DNA of 64,000 nt from CAVVSD01 sp963757125 (GTDB taxonomy: Bacteria > Actinomycetota > Thermoleophilia > Solirubrobacterales > Solirubrobacteraceae), in assembly GCA_963757125.1 (NCBI GenBank), contig CAVWQP010000009.1, positions 372,001 through 436,000 on the forward strand, given 5' to 3'. A program made the translations under genes and the position numbers. The notes under the pieces were generated by a model. That model had not been told where the DNA came from. It did not search any database and saw only the letters and a list, made by a program, of their open reading frames with translations. Shown in pieces: positions 1-8,801 of this stretch; positions within the stretch are counted from its first letter, which is position 1, and each line of letters starts with the position of its first letter.

Positions 1-1035
1 GCCCGACGGATCGACCGCCACGGTGCGGATGCGGCCGAACTCGCCCTCGAGCAGCGACTCGGGCTGACCGAGCTTGTCGCCGTCCACCGGGATGCGCCAC
101 AGGCGCTGACCGCGCAGCGCGCCGACCCACAGGTTGCCGCGCGCGTAGGCCAGGCCGCTGGGGGATGCCTCCGAGGTCGGCCAGGTGACGAGCGGGTTCG
201 TGTACTTGCCGCCCTGGGTGTCGCCCTTGCCCTCGACCTCGGGCCAGCCGTAGTTCTTGCCCTTCTGGATGAGGTTGACCTCGTCGAAGGTGTTCTCGCC
301 GAACTCGCTCGCCCACAGCCGCCCGTCGTCGTCCCAGTCCAGGCCCTGGACGTTGCGGTGGCCCAGCGTCCAGTACGGGTTGCCCTTGACGGGGTTGTCG
401 TCCGGGATCGACCCGTCCGGGTTGATCCGCAGGATCTTGCCGCCCGGGTTGGCGGGGTCCTGCGAGCGGCTGCCCTCGAGCCCGTCGCCGGTGGTGATGT
501 ACAGCTTGCCGTCAGGGCCGAACGCCAGTCGCCCGCCGTCGTGGTTCGTGGAGCGGTAGATGCCGGTGATGATCGGCTTCTCGTCGCCGTCGAGGCTGAA
601 GTGGACGACCCGGTTGTCCTGCGCGCCGGTGTAGTAGGCGTAGACCTGCTTGTCCTTCGCGTAGTCCGGCGAGACCGCGAGGCCGAGCAGCCCGCCCTCG
701 CCGATGTCCTTGTCGACGCCGGCGAGCTCCTTCACCACGACGGGCTTGCCGCCGTCCTTGGGCACCTGCAGGATGCGGCCGGTCGTGCGCTCGCCCACGA
801 GCAGGTCGCCGTCGGGGAGGAACGCCAGGCCCCACGGGACCTGCAGCCCGGTCGCCACGACCTCGGGCTTGCCGAGCTGGGCCGACTCGATCTCGGGCGT
901 GCTCGTGCCGAGATCGGGGGTCGCCGTCCTGCCGGCGGAGTCCGTCGTCGCGCCCGCCGGGCCGTCGTCGCCCCCGCCGCACGCGACGAGCGCGAGCGCG
1001 GCGGAGGCCAGGATCAGCGCGAGGGGCCGCCGCAC
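1..1035 (-). CDS. PQQ-dependent sugar dehydrogenase-like lipoprotein, partial
   Basis: The C-terminal part runs off the left edge. Translation starts at a GTG (1033-1035) and the first residues form a hydrophobic signal ending in the lipobox LVAC, so an exported lipoprotein is predicted. The mature part matches the glucose/sorbosone dehydrogenase (GSDH) beta-propeller family; VPWGLAFLPDGDLLV at about residue 66 is a typical blade. Family members oxidise sugars with PQQ outside the membrane; the substrate here is unknown. It is a close paralogue of the next gene upstream, and the two share one base (TAGTG), which suggests translational coupling. Confidence 0.85.
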   Translation of the reverse strand, partial: MRRPLALILASAALALVACGGGDDGPAGATTDSAGRTATPDLGTSTPEIESAQLGKPEVVATGLQVPWGLAFLPDGDLLVGERTTGRILQVPKDGGKPVVVKELAGVDKDIGEGGLLGLAVSPDYAKDKQVYAYYTGAQDNRVVHFSLDGDEKPIITGIYRSTNHDGGRLAFGPDGKLYITTGDGLEGSRSQDPANPGGKILRINPDGSIPDDNPVKGNPYWTLGHRNVQGLDWDDDGRLWASEFGENTFDEVNLIQKGKNYGWPEVEGKGDTQGGKYTNPLVTWPTSEASPSGLAYARGNLWVGALRGQRLWRIPVDGDKLGQPESLLEGEFGRIRTVAVDPSG

Positions 1036-2102
1036 TACCGGATGGCGACGCGGTAGATGCGGTCGTCGCCCGAGCTCGCGGAGCCGTAGCCGTCGCGGTT
1101 GCTCGTGCTGAACCACAGCGACCGCCCGCCGGGCGCGCGGACGACCGTGCGGATGCGCCCGTACCGGTTCTCGAACACCGAGGTGGGCGACCCCGCGCTC
1201 GCGCCGTTCAGCGGCACCTGCCAGAGCCGCGCCCCGCGCAGCGCGCCGACGTAGAGCGTGCTGCCGACGACGGCGTCGCCGCTGGGCGACGCCTCCGACG
1301 GGCTCCAGGTGACGAGCGGGTTGGTGTACCTCCCGCCCTGCGTGTCGCCGTCGCCCTCGACGTTGGGCCAGCCGTAGTTGTTGCCCTTCTGGATGAGGTT
1401 GATCTCGTCCTTGGTGTCCTGGCCGAACTCCGTCGCCCAGAGCCGGCCCGAGCTGTCCCAGCTCAGGCCCTGCACGTTGCGGTGGCCGTAGGACCAGACC
1501 GGCGAGCCGAACGGGTTGTCGCTCGGGACCGACCCGTCGGGGTTCACGCGCAGGATCTTGCCGTTCAGCGAGCTGCGGTCCTGGGCGTCCTGGCGGTTGC
1601 CCGCGTCGCCGGTGCCGATGTAGAGCTTGCCGTCGGGGCCGAAGGCGATCCGGCCGCCGTTGTGGTTGCCCGCGCGGTTGATGCCCTTGATCACCGTGCG
1701 GGAGCGGCCGCCGAGCTGGAAGCGCACCACGCGGTTGTCCCGCGAGCTCGTGTAGTAGGCGTAGACGAGCCGGTCGCGGGAGTAGTTCGGGGACACCGCG
1801 ATGCCGAGCAGGCCGCCCTCACCGAAGTTCTTGGCGACCCCGGGGATGGTCTTCACGGTGCGCGGCGTGCCGCCGTTCTTCGGGATGCGCTTGATCCGCC
1901 CGGTCGCGCGCTCGGAGACGAGCGCGTCGCCGTTCGGCAGGAAGGCGATGCCCCAGGGGACGTTGAGCCCCGACGCGATCTCGCGCGGCGATCCCAGCGC
2001 TGCCGTGCTCGCGGTCGGGCCGACTGCGGCCGTTGCGGCCGCCGGCGCCGCCAGGACGGCGAGTCCGGCGACGATGGCGAATGCGATGCGTCGTGCGGGC
2101 AT
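1035..2102 (-). CDS. PQQ-dependent sugar dehydrogenase (GSDH family), secreted
   Basis: A 355-residue protein with an N-terminal signal peptide (about residues 1-26, ending near AAATAA) and no lipobox, so it is probably secreted, unlike its downstream lipoprotein paralogue. Blade motifs such as VPWGIAFLPNGDALV, FGEGGLLGIAVSP and FGPDGKLYIGTGD are characteristic of GSDH propellers, and the two GD and NH-rich turns fit a PQQ/calcium site. The ATG at 2102 is preferred because a -10 box TAGGGT on the minus strand (2111-2116) lies 8 bases upstream, giving a leaderless mRNA; an ATG at 2138 is also open. Confidence 0.88.
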   Translation of the reverse strand: MPARRIAFAIVAGLAVLAAPAAATAAVGPTASTAALGSPREIASGLNVPWGIAFLPNGDALVSERATGRIKRIPKNGGTPRTVKTIPGVAKNFGEGGLLGIAVSPNYSRDRLVYAYYTSSRDNRVVRFQLGGRSRTVIKGINRAGNHNGGRIAFGPDGKLYIGTGDAGNRQDAQDRSSLNGKILRVNPDGSVPSDNPFGSPVWSYGHRNVQGLSWDSSGRLWATEFGQDTKDEINLIQKGNNYGWPNVEGDGDTQGGRYTNPLVTWSPSEASPSGDAVVGSTLYVGALRGARLWQVPLNGASAGSPTSVFENRYGRIRTVVRAPGGRSLWFSTSNRDGYGSASSGDDRIYRVAIR

Positions 2103-2110
2103 GGGGGCTG

Positions 2111-2116
2111 ACCCTA
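2111..2116 (-). promoter_or_regulatory. -10 box of the tandem PQQ dehydrogenase operon
   Basis: On the minus strand this reads TAGGGT and is followed by 8 bases and then the ATG at 2102. It matches the TANNNT spacing that recurs at leaderless genes throughout this window. Confidence 0.5.
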
Positions 2117-2147
2117 GCGGCGGTTTCCCGCGCTGCACGCCGCTTCG

Positions 2148-3023
2148 TCAGAGGTCGTTCGAGAACGTGTCACAGCTCGCGGGGTCACCTGAATCGAACC
2201 CGCGACGGAACCATTTGGTGCGCTGCTCGGAGGATCCGTGCGTCCACGTCTCCGGGTTGACCTGGCCGGTGACCTGCGACTGGATGCGGTCGTCGCCCAC
2301 CGCCGCCGCGGCGGCGAGACCCTCCTCCAGATCGCCGCTCTCGAGCAGGCCGCGTTCGTACGTGGAGTGGCCCCAGACGCCTGCCAGGCAGTCGGCCTGC
2401 AGCTCCGTGCGGATCGACAGCTGGTTCGCCTGGCCGGGGTCCGCGCGCCTCGCGCGGTCGACCTGGGCGAAGATCCCGGTGATGTTCTGGACGTGATGGC
2501 CGATCTCGTGCGCGACGACGTAGGCCTGCGCGAAGTCACCTGGCGCGCGGAAGCGCTGGTCGAGCTCCCGGAAGAACGCGACGTCCAGGTAGACCTGCTG
2601 GTCCGCCGGGCAGTAGAACGGGCCGACGTCCGAGGTCGCGTTGCCGCAGCCGGTCCGGACCGAACCGGTGAAGACGTTCACGATCGTGGCCCGGTACCGG
2701 GTGCCGCCCGCCTGGTTGAAGCGCGCGGACCAGAAGTCGTTGATGTCGCCCGTCACGAAGCGCATGAAGTCGACGAGGTCGCTCGAGGTGCTCGGCGCAC
2801 CGGGCACGGCGTCCTGGGCGGCCCCCTGCGGTGCCTGGGGGAACTGGTCGAACGGGCTGTTGTAGTTGATGCCGCCGCTTCCGGCGAAGACGCCGAGCAG
2901 GGCGAGGATCCCGACGACGATGCCGATGAGGCCCCCGCCGCCGACCGCGCCGCCCACCGCCTTGCCGCGAGGGGTCGATGGGACGACGCGGACGTCGTCG
3001 CGCTTGGGCTTCGGAAGGCGCAC
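2148..3023 (-). CDS. Neutral zinc metallopeptidase (YpfJ family), membrane anchored
   Basis: A 291-residue protein with a short basic cytoplasmic N-terminus, one glycine-rich membrane helix (about residues 25-50) and an extracytoplasmic zinc peptidase domain of the YpfJ type. The zinc site is visible as HEIGHHVQ at about residue 172, with the downstream helix ELQADCLAG supplying the third ligand. Four cysteines in the domain may form disulfides. I chose the GTG at 3023 because it begins 15 bases after the upstream NlpC/P60 gene stops; an ATG at 3098 would overlap that gene. Physiological substrate is unknown for the family. Confidence 0.85.
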   Translation of the reverse strand: MRLPKPKRDDVRVVPSTPRGKAVGGAVGGGGLIGIVVGILALLGVFAGSGGINYNSPFDQFPQAPQGAAQDAVPGAPSTSSDLVDFMRFVTGDINDFWSARFNQAGGTRYRATIVNVFTGSVRTGCGNATSDVGPFYCPADQQVYLDVAFFRELDQRFRAPGDFAQAYVVAHEIGHHVQNITGIFAQVDRARRADPGQANQLSIRTELQADCLAGVWGHSTYERGLLESGDLEEGLAAAAAVGDDRIQSQVTGQVNPETWTHGSSEQRTKWFRRGFDSGDPASCDTFSNDL

Positions 3024-3037
3024 GGCGAGGAAGTGTC

Positions 3038-4195
3038 CTACAAGCCGGGCGGATGGCGAGCGACGAAGCCCGCCGTGCTGCGCATCGCGGTGGTCCACCG
3101 CGTGCCGCCGCCGCTGAGCGCGCTCGTGTCGTAGCGCCGCCCGTCGACGATCATGAAGGCGTGCCCGCCGTTCGCGTAGACCGTGATGCGCCGGCCCGGG
3201 CCGGCGTCGCCCCAGCTCATGAAGCCCCCTGAGGTCAGCGAGCCGTTCACGAGGCCGGCGGCCGCGAGCGCGTAGCTCAGCGAGCCGGAGCAGTCGTAGC
3301 CGCCTGACGCGCTGCCGCCGTGCCCGCCGCCCCAGACGTAGGGCGTGGTCGCGATCTGGTTGGCGGCGGCGACGACCTTCGCGATGGCGTCGTCGCCCTG
3401 CGCGGGCGGGCCGCCCGGCGCAGGCGCGGGCGGCGCCTGGTCGGTCGCGCCCTGCGGCGCGCTGTTGCGCAGCGCGTCGGCCGCCTGCTGGCGCTCGAGG
3501 CTGGCGATGCGCGCGCGGACGGTGTTGAGGCGCGACTGGGCGCCGCTGCGGCGCGCGAGCTGGGAGGCCTGCCTGCGCAGCAGCGCGTTGCGCAGGACGT
3601 TGGCCTGGGAGCGGTCGTCGCTCGCCTGCTTGGCGAGCCCGATGAGCTTGAGCCGCAGCTGCGCGAGGTCCTTCGTCTGCGATGCGACCGCCAGCCGGGC
3701 GCTGCGGGTGTCGCGGAGGATCGTCGCGTTGCGGTCGGAGATGTCGCGCAGGAACCGCAGCTGGGACAGCAGGTCGTCGAAGCCCTTGGCCTCGACGGCG
3801 ACGCCGAGCAGGTCGGGCGCCGGCGTCTTGTACGCGGCGACGAGGTTCGAGGCCAGGGTCTTCTGGTACGCCTCGGCGTTGCGCTCCAGGCGCGTGAGGC
3901 GCACACGGGCGGCGATGAGCTTGTCCTGCGTGTCCTGCGCCTGCTGCTGGCGGCGCTGGACGCGGGCGTCGAGCACGGCGAGGCGGTTCTCGGCGTCGGC
4001 GATCCCCTCGGCCGTCGCGGCGATCTTGCGGCTCTCGGCGCGGACTGCCGCCCGGAGCTGCGCCGCGGTCGCCTGCTGGCCCGCGATCGTCTGCCCGCTC
4101 GCGGTCCCGCCCGTCAGCAGGGCGACCGAGACGGCGGCGGCGGCGAGCAGCGACGCGGCGGCTGCGAGCTTCAGGCGGAACGAGGAGAAGGTCAT
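3038..4195 (-). CDS. Secreted coiled-coil NlpC/P60-like peptidoglycan hydrolase
   Basis: A 385-residue protein with a signal peptide (residues 1-35), a long alpha-helical coiled coil (about 40-250, resembling the RipA/PcsB-type hydrolase stalk) and a C-terminal cysteine-peptidase-like domain. The domain shows TPYVWGGGHGG, then YDCSGS with the catalytic cysteine and later GGHAFMIV with the histidine, so it probably cleaves peptide stems of peptidoglycan during growth or division. The ATG at 4195 is the first start directly before the signal peptide. It lies 14 bases before the zinc metallopeptidase gene and is likely cotranscribed with it. Confidence 0.85.
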   Translation of the reverse strand: MTFSSFRLKLAAAASLLAAAAVSVALLTGGTASGQTIAGQQATAAQLRAAVRAESRKIAATAEGIADAENRLAVLDARVQRRQQQAQDTQDKLIAARVRLTRLERNAEAYQKTLASNLVAAYKTPAPDLLGVAVEAKGFDDLLSQLRFLRDISDRNATILRDTRSARLAVASQTKDLAQLRLKLIGLAKQASDDRSQANVLRNALLRRQASQLARRSGAQSRLNTVRARIASLERQQAADALRNSAPQGATDQAPPAPAPGGPPAQGDDAIAKVVAAANQIATTPYVWGGGHGGSASGGYDCSGSLSYALAAAGLVNGSLTSGGFMSWGDAGPGRRITVYANGGHAFMIVDGRRYDTSALSGGGTRWTTAMRSTAGFVARHPPGL

Positions 4196-4260
4196 GAACG
4201 GGGCGCGCCGGAACGTAGTGCGCCTCGGACGGGATCCCTCCCGCTGCAAGGGATCGTGCA

Positions 4261-4719
4261 TCAGACGCTCAGCTCGAACTGCTCGTCGCCGACGAGGGCG
4301 ACCAGCGGCTCCCCGCCGCGGGCGGCCAGGCCCAGCGGGGTCTCGGGGTCGATGGTCTCGAAGTCGGCCGCGGCGATCGACCGCCCGCCGAGGAGCGCGG
4401 CGATGTCGCGCAGCGCGCGGCCGAGCATCTCGATGCCGCCGGGCGGCGCCGCGACGGTGCCCGCGATGGCGTCCGCCTGGATGCCCGGGATCTGGCGCAC
4501 CTCGGGCAGCGGCGGGACGGGCGTGGCGAGCTGCGCGCCGTGCGCGAGCTCCTCGCGCTCCCCGTCCTCGGTGACGGTGATCGGGGCCAGGCGGGCGCAC
4601 TCGACGACCGCCGGCTCGCGATCGTCGCCACGATCGACGAGGAGCCCCACCCGCAGTGCTCCGGACCGGTGCAGGAACTCCCTGGCCAGCCCGACGGCCT
4701 GCTCGACCTCGGGACTCAT
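4261..4719 (-). CDS. Hypothetical protein, 152 residues
   Basis: I do not recognise this family. The protein is acidic, without signal or membrane segment. It begins MSPEVEQAVGLAREFL and has two alanine/glycine-rich helical stretches and a C-terminal GEPLVALVGDEQFELSV segment. The start is supported by a minus-strand -10 box TATCCT (4728-4733) 8 bases upstream of the ATG, again a leaderless arrangement. It lies divergently from the GGDEF-EAL gene, with only 82 bases between them, so the two may be co-regulated, but nothing in the sequence assigns a role. Confidence 0.65.
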   Translation of the reverse strand: MSPEVEQAVGLAREFLHRSGALRVGLLVDRGDDREPAVVECARLAPITVTEDGEREELAHGAQLATPVPPLPEVRQIPGIQADAIAGTVAAPPGGIEMLGRALRDIAALLGGRSIAAADFETIDPETPLGLAARGGEPLVALVGDEQFELSV

Positions 4720-4801
4720 CCGAGGGCAGGATAGAGCGCTGTCGTACATCCGTCCCGCAATCGACGATGATCCGAACTCCGGTGCGATGATCCCGACAGG
4801 C

Positions 4802-6523
4802 ATGCGACGTCCGTCGACCATCAGCACGAACGAGGCGTCGGACCTCCTGATCCGGGTACTGGTCGTCGAGCCCGACGGCCCGTCGCAGGCCGCCCGGACA
4901 CTGCTCGCGCACGCGGGGAGAGGGCGCTTCGTCGTCGCCCACGCGGTCGGCGTGCCCGAGGCGCTCGCGTGGCTCGGCGAGCAGGCCGCCGACTGCGTCC
5001 TGCTCGACCTCGGCCTGCCCGGCGAGGCCCTCGACGGCCTCGCGCGGCTGCGGGCCGCCGCGTTCGACGCGCCGGTGCTCGTGCTCTCCGGCCCCGACCA
5101 GGACGACCTCGGCGCCCGGGCCGTGCACGAGGGCGCGCAGGACCACCTCGTGAAGGGCCAGGTCGACGCCCGCGGGCTCGCGCGCGCCATCGGCTACGCG
5201 ATCGAGCGGTCGCGCACGCAGGTCGCCCTCGCGCACCAGGCGCTGCACGACCCGCTCACCGGTCTCGCGAACCGCGCGCTGTTCGAGGACCGGCTGCGCC
5301 AGGCGCTGGCCCGCTCGCGCCGCCACGGCGTCGCGTCGGCGGTGCTCTTCTGCGACCTCGACCGCTTCAAGGACGTCAACGACCGCCTCGGCCACGCCGC
5401 GGGCGACGAGCTGCTCGTCGCGGTCGCCGGGCGCATCGCCGGCGTCCTGCGCACCCAGGACACGGCGGCGCGCATCGGGGGCGACGAGTTCGCCGTCCTC
5501 TGCGAGGACGTCAACGGCACGCACCACGCGCTGGCCATCGCCGAGCGCCTGCTCGACGAGCTCCGCGTCCCGTTCCCGGCGGCGAAGGACATCCCGGTCT
5601 CGGCGTCGATCGGCCTGTCCATCGCCCACGAGGGCACCGAGCGCCCCGAGGCGCTGCTCCGCGAGGCGGACGCCGCGATGTACCGCGCGAAGGACCGCGG
5701 CGGTGGCGTCGCCGAGCTCTACGACGACGCGATGCGCGGCCGCGCCGCGCGGCGCATCGAGCTGCAGGACGCGCTGCGCCACGGGCTCGAGCGCGGGGAG
5801 ATGCGCCTGCACTACCAGCCGCGGGTGCGCCTGGCGACCGGGGAGATCGTCGGCGTCGAGGCACTCGTCCGCTGGCAGCACCCCGACCGCGGCCTCCTGT
5901 CCCCGGCCCAGTTCCTGCCCATGGCGGAGGAGAGCGGGCTCATCGCGCCGCTCGGGACGTGGGTCATCGAGGAGTCCTGCCGGCAGGCCGCGCGCTGGGC
6001 GGACGCCCGCCACGGTGTGCCGCTGGGGGTCGCCGTGAACCTCACCGCCCGCGAGTGCGCGCAGCCCGACCTCCTGAGCATCGTCCGCGGCGCCGTCGAC
6101 CGGTCAGGGATCGACCCGTCCGGGCTGCGCCTGGAGATGACCGAGGCCGCCGTGCTCAGCGACTACGAGGCGAACCTCGCGGTGCTCGAGGAGCTGCGCA
6201 GCCTGGGGCTGTCGCTCGCGATCGACGACTTCGGGGCCGGGCCGTCCTCGCTCGCGGCACTCCAGCAGCTGCCGGTCGACGTCGTCACCGTCGACCGCTC
6301 GCTCGTCGGCGGGCTCGGCCGCGACGGCGACGGCGCGGCGATGCTCGGCGGGATCGTGGGCCTCGCCCACGCGCTCGGGCTCTCGATCGTCGCGGAGGGC
6401 GTGGAGGCGATCGGGCAGGTCGACCGTCTGCGCGCGCTGGGCTGCGACGTGGGCCAGGGGTTCTTCTTCGCACGGCCGGACGAGGCCGGGGCCCTCATGG
6501 GCCTGCTCGGCGCCCGTTCGTAG
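4802..6523 (+). CDS. Response regulator with GGDEF and EAL domains (c-di-GMP turnover)
   Basis: A 573-residue cytoplasmic protein with three domains: a CheY-like receiver (about 15-130; phospho-acceptor region CVLLDLGLPG and conserved lysine in HLVKG), a GGDEF domain (about 150-310; intact RIGGDEFAV) and an EAL domain (about 325-565; EALVRW, DDFGAG and QGFFFARP present). Both catalytic signatures are intact, so either cyclase, phosphodiesterase or both activities are possible. No histidine kinase lies next to it. An in-frame ATG at 4787 is an alternative start; 4802 follows a weak GACAGG. Confidence 0.9.
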   Translation: MRRPSTISTNEASDLLIRVLVVEPDGPSQAARTLLAHAGRGRFVVAHAVGVPEALAWLGEQAADCVLLDLGLPGEALDGLARLRAAAFDAPVLVLSGPDQDDLGARAVHEGAQDHLVKGQVDARGLARAIGYAIERSRTQVALAHQALHDPLTGLANRALFEDRLRQALARSRRHGVASAVLFCDLDRFKDVNDRLGHAAGDELLVAVAGRIAGVLRTQDTAARIGGDEFAVLCEDVNGTHHALAIAERLLDELRVPFPAAKDIPVSASIGLSIAHEGTERPEALLREADAAMYRAKDRGGGVAELYDDAMRGRAARRIELQDALRHGLERGEMRLHYQPRVRLATGEIVGVEALVRWQHPDRGLLSPAQFLPMAEESGLIAPLGTWVIEESCRQAARWADARHGVPLGVAVNLTARECAQPDLLSIVRGAVDRSGIDPSGLRLEMTEAAVLSDYEANLAVLEELRSLGLSLAIDDFGAGPSSLAALQQLPVDVVTVDRSLVGGLGRDGDGAAMLGGIVGLAHALGLSIVAEGVEAIGQVDRLRALGCDVGQGFFFARPDEAGALMGLLGARS

Positions 6524-6532
6524 AATCGCCGG

Positions 6533-7138
6533 ATCGCCGACGACCTCGTCCTGCGCGGCCCCACCCTGTCCCTGCGGATCCCGCGGGGCGACGATGCGCC
6601 GCGCCTGTTCGAGCTGGGCTCGGACCCGGAGGTCACGCGCTGGTTCTCCTGGGGGCCGTACTCCGTGCAGGCGGAGGCGGAGGCCTACCTCGACCGGCTG
6701 CCGGGTCAGCGTGCGGAGGGCGAGCAGCTCGACCTCGCCCAGGACCATCACGAGGACGGCGTCATCGGCATCACCGGCCTGTCGGAGTTCTCGCGGCGCG
6801 ACCGCCGCGCGATCGTCGGGACCTGGTTCGGCAGGCAGTGGTGGGGGACGGGGGCCAACCGCGAGTCCAAGGCGCTGGTCTGCCACCTCGGCTTCGAGGT
6901 GCTCGGGCTGGACCGGATCGGCTCCTACGCGAACATCGAGCACGTCCGCTCGCAGCGGGCGCTCGAGGGCGTCGGCTTCCGCCGCGAGGGCGTCCTGCGC
7001 GGCTGGCACCGCCACGGGGACCGGCTGCTGGACGTGCTCATCGTCGGGATGCTGCGCGACGACTGGCGGCAGGGCGCACTGAGCGACGTGCCCGTCACGG
7101 TGACGGGGGAGCCGCCCCCGGCGTTCGTCCTGCGCTAG
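6533..7138 (+). CDS. GNAT family N-acetyltransferase (RimJ/RimL type)
   Basis: About 201 residues with a complete GNAT fold: an N-terminal LVLRGPTLSLRIPRGDD strand and helix, the GIGLSEF-like core and the acetyl-CoA loop region GRQWWGTGANRESKAL, then the SYANIEHVRSQRALE segment and GFRREG turn typical of RimJ/RimL enzymes that acetylate protein N-termini or small molecules. The homologous region begins at 6533, yet the codon there is ATC. The first normal start, GTG 6665, would remove about 44 conserved residues. A -10-like TAGAAT (6521-6526) sits 6 bases before the ATC. The stop codon shares CTAG with the convergent gene. Confidence 0.75.
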   Translation: MADDLVLRGPTLSLRIPRGDDAPRLFELGSDPEVTRWFSWGPYSVQAEAEAYLDRLPGQRAEGEQLDLAQDHHEDGVIGITGLSEFSRRDRRAIVGTWFGRQWWGTGANRESKALVCHLGFEVLGLDRIGSYANIEHVRSQRALEGVGFRREGVLRGWHRHGDRLLDVLIVGMLRDDWRQGALSDVPVTVTGEPPPAFVLR

Positions 7139-7881
7139 TCGCGCCGCGCTTCCCAGGAGAAGCCGCGGACCGCCAGCACGATCCCGAGGACCGCCCACAC
7201 CGCGATCACCGCGAGGTGCCCGAGGTTGTCGGAGAGCGGCTCCCCGGTGACCATCGCGCTCGACAGGCCGTCGATGAGGTGCGTCAGCGGCAGCGCGACG
7301 GCGATGTCGTGCAGGAACGTCGGAGCGTCCGTGGCGTCGTAGAAGACGCCGCTGAGGACGATGAGCGGCAGGAACACGGCGTTCGTGTACGCCGGCGCCG
7401 CGTCGAGGTTGGGGATGACGTGGGCCAGCGCGACCCCGAGCGACGCGAAGCACACGACGCCGGCGGCGACGAAGACCACGAGCTCGGGCACGTCCTTGGG
7501 CCAGCCGGTGCCGAAGAAGATGCGGCCGACGACGGTCACGAGCGTGACCTGCACGACGGTGTTCGTGATCGCGTGCATCGCGACCGCCGACAGGTACGCC
7601 CCGGACGGCAGCGGCGTGCCGCGCAGGCGCTTGAGGATGCCCTGCTCGCGCAGCGCGACGGTGTTCATCGCGAGCGCCACGAACGTCGTCGACACGATGC
7701 TCATGCCGGCGATGCCAGGGACGATGACGTCGAGGTCGTCCTGGTTGCCCGAGAACACCGCGCCGAACAGCGCGAGGAAGATGAGCGGCAGGGCGAAGTT
7801 GAAGAACGCCGCGCTCGGGTTGCGCCAGAACATCCGGCGCTCGAGGCGGTACTGGCGCCAGACGAGGGCGGCCTCAGACAC
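7135..7881 (-). CDS. ABC-2 type transporter permease
   Basis: A 248-residue integral membrane protein with six hydrophobic segments arranged like the ABC-2 permease family that exports drugs, polysaccharides or lipids. It starts at a GTG (7879-7881) that overlaps the end of the ATPase gene by 8 bases, so the two form an exporter. A conserved LPLTHLIDGL motif before the last helices and the FYDATDAP loop are typical. The substrate cannot be told from sequence. Its stop codon overlaps that of the GNAT gene on the other strand (shared CTAG at 7135-7138). Confidence 0.88.
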   Translation of the reverse strand: MSEAALVWRQYRLERRMFWRNPSAAFFNFALPLIFLALFGAVFSGNQDDLDVIVPGIAGMSIVSTTFVALAMNTVALREQGILKRLRGTPLPSGAYLSAVAMHAITNTVVQVTLVTVVGRIFFGTGWPKDVPELVVFVAAGVVCFASLGVALAHVIPNLDAAPAYTNAVFLPLIVLSGVFYDATDAPTFLHDIAVALPLTHLIDGLSSAMVTGEPLSDNLGHLAVIAVWAVLGIVLAVRGFSWEARRD

Positions 7882-8752
7882 GGCCGGCCTCCTCCTCGGC
7901 CTGCGCGGTGAGCTCGAGGTACACGTCCTCGAGCGACGGGCGGGTCACGCTGAGGTCGCGCAGCGGCACGCCGCGCGCGAGCGCGCCGGACGTGAGCTGG
8001 TGCAGCAGGGCCGTCGGGTCGTCGGTCTCGCGCACGTGCGTGTCGCCGTGCTCGTCGCGCCACGCGATGCGGTAGCGCGACGCCGCGTCGACGCCGATCT
8101 CCGACGGCGCGCCGACGGCGAGGATGCGGCCGTCCTTCACGATCCCGACGCGGTCGCAGAGGGCCTGGGCCTCGTCGAGGTAGTGGGTGGTGAGCAGGAT
8201 CGTCTTGCCGAGGTCCGCGAGCGCGCGCACGGTGCTCCACGCGGCGCGGCGCGCCTCGGGGTCGAAGCCGGTCGTCGGCTCGTCGAGGAACACGAGCTCG
8301 GGGTCGCCGACGAGCGCGAGGGCGAGATCCAGGCGGCGCGCCTGGCCACCGGACAGCCGGCGGACGCGGACCTCCGCGCTCTCCTGCAGGCCGACGACCT
8401 CGATGACCTCCTCGACGTCGCGGGGGCGCGGGTAGAGCGCGGCCCAGTGCGCGACGGCCTCGCGGACGGTCAGGTAGCGGTACATCCCGCTGCTCTGCAG
8501 GACGATCCCGGTGCGCTCCCGCAGCGCCCGCGGCCGGCCGGTCGGATCGTGCCCGAGGACGGAGACGATGCCGCCCGTGCGGTTGCGGTAGCCCTCGAGG
8601 ATCTCGACGGTCGTCGTCTTCCCCGCGCCGTTGGGGCCGAGGAGGCCGAACACCTCGCCGCGGGCGACGTCGAAGTCGATCCCCCGGACGGCGTCGACGT
8701 CGCCGTAGGACTTGCGCAGGTCGCGGACGAGGATGGCCGGGGGCTCGCTCAC
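7874..8752 (-). CDS. ABC transporter ATP-binding protein
   Basis: A 292-residue ATPase of the daunorubicin-resistance/CcmA type. It has Walker A GPNGAGKTT, a Q-loop LQSSG, the signature LSGGQARR, Walker B LVFLDEPTTGFD and the H-loop TTHYLDEAQ, followed by a C-terminal regulatory region ending in the ELTAQAEEE tail. It powers the permease encoded directly downstream. The GTG at 8752 is supported by a minus-strand TAGTCT (8761-8766) 8 bases before it. The gene is divergent from the Ppx/GppA gene. Confidence 0.9.
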   Translation of the reverse strand: MSEPPAILVRDLRKSYGDVDAVRGIDFDVARGEVFGLLGPNGAGKTTTVEILEGYRNRTGGIVSVLGHDPTGRPRALRERTGIVLQSSGMYRYLTVREAVAHWAALYPRPRDVEEVIEVVGLQESAEVRVRRLSGGQARRLDLALALVGDPELVFLDEPTTGFDPEARRAAWSTVRALADLGKTILLTTHYLDEAQALCDRVGIVKDGRILAVGAPSEIGVDAASRYRIAWRDEHGDTHVRETDDPTALLHQLTSGALARGVPLRDLSVTRPSLEDVYLELTAQAEEEAGRV

Positions 8753-8801
8753 GCCAGGGGAGACTATGACCCGGGCGCCCGTATCCGTATCTTCACGGCG
8801 G
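8753..8801. promoter_or_regulatory. Divergent leaderless promoters, ABC exporter and polyphosphate operon
   Basis: In 49 bases this holds TAGTCT on the minus strand (8761-8766), 8 bases before the ABC ATPase GTG, and TATCTT on the plus strand (8788-8793), 8 bases before the Ppx/GppA GTG at 8802. No clear -35 boxes are visible. Confidence 0.45.
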
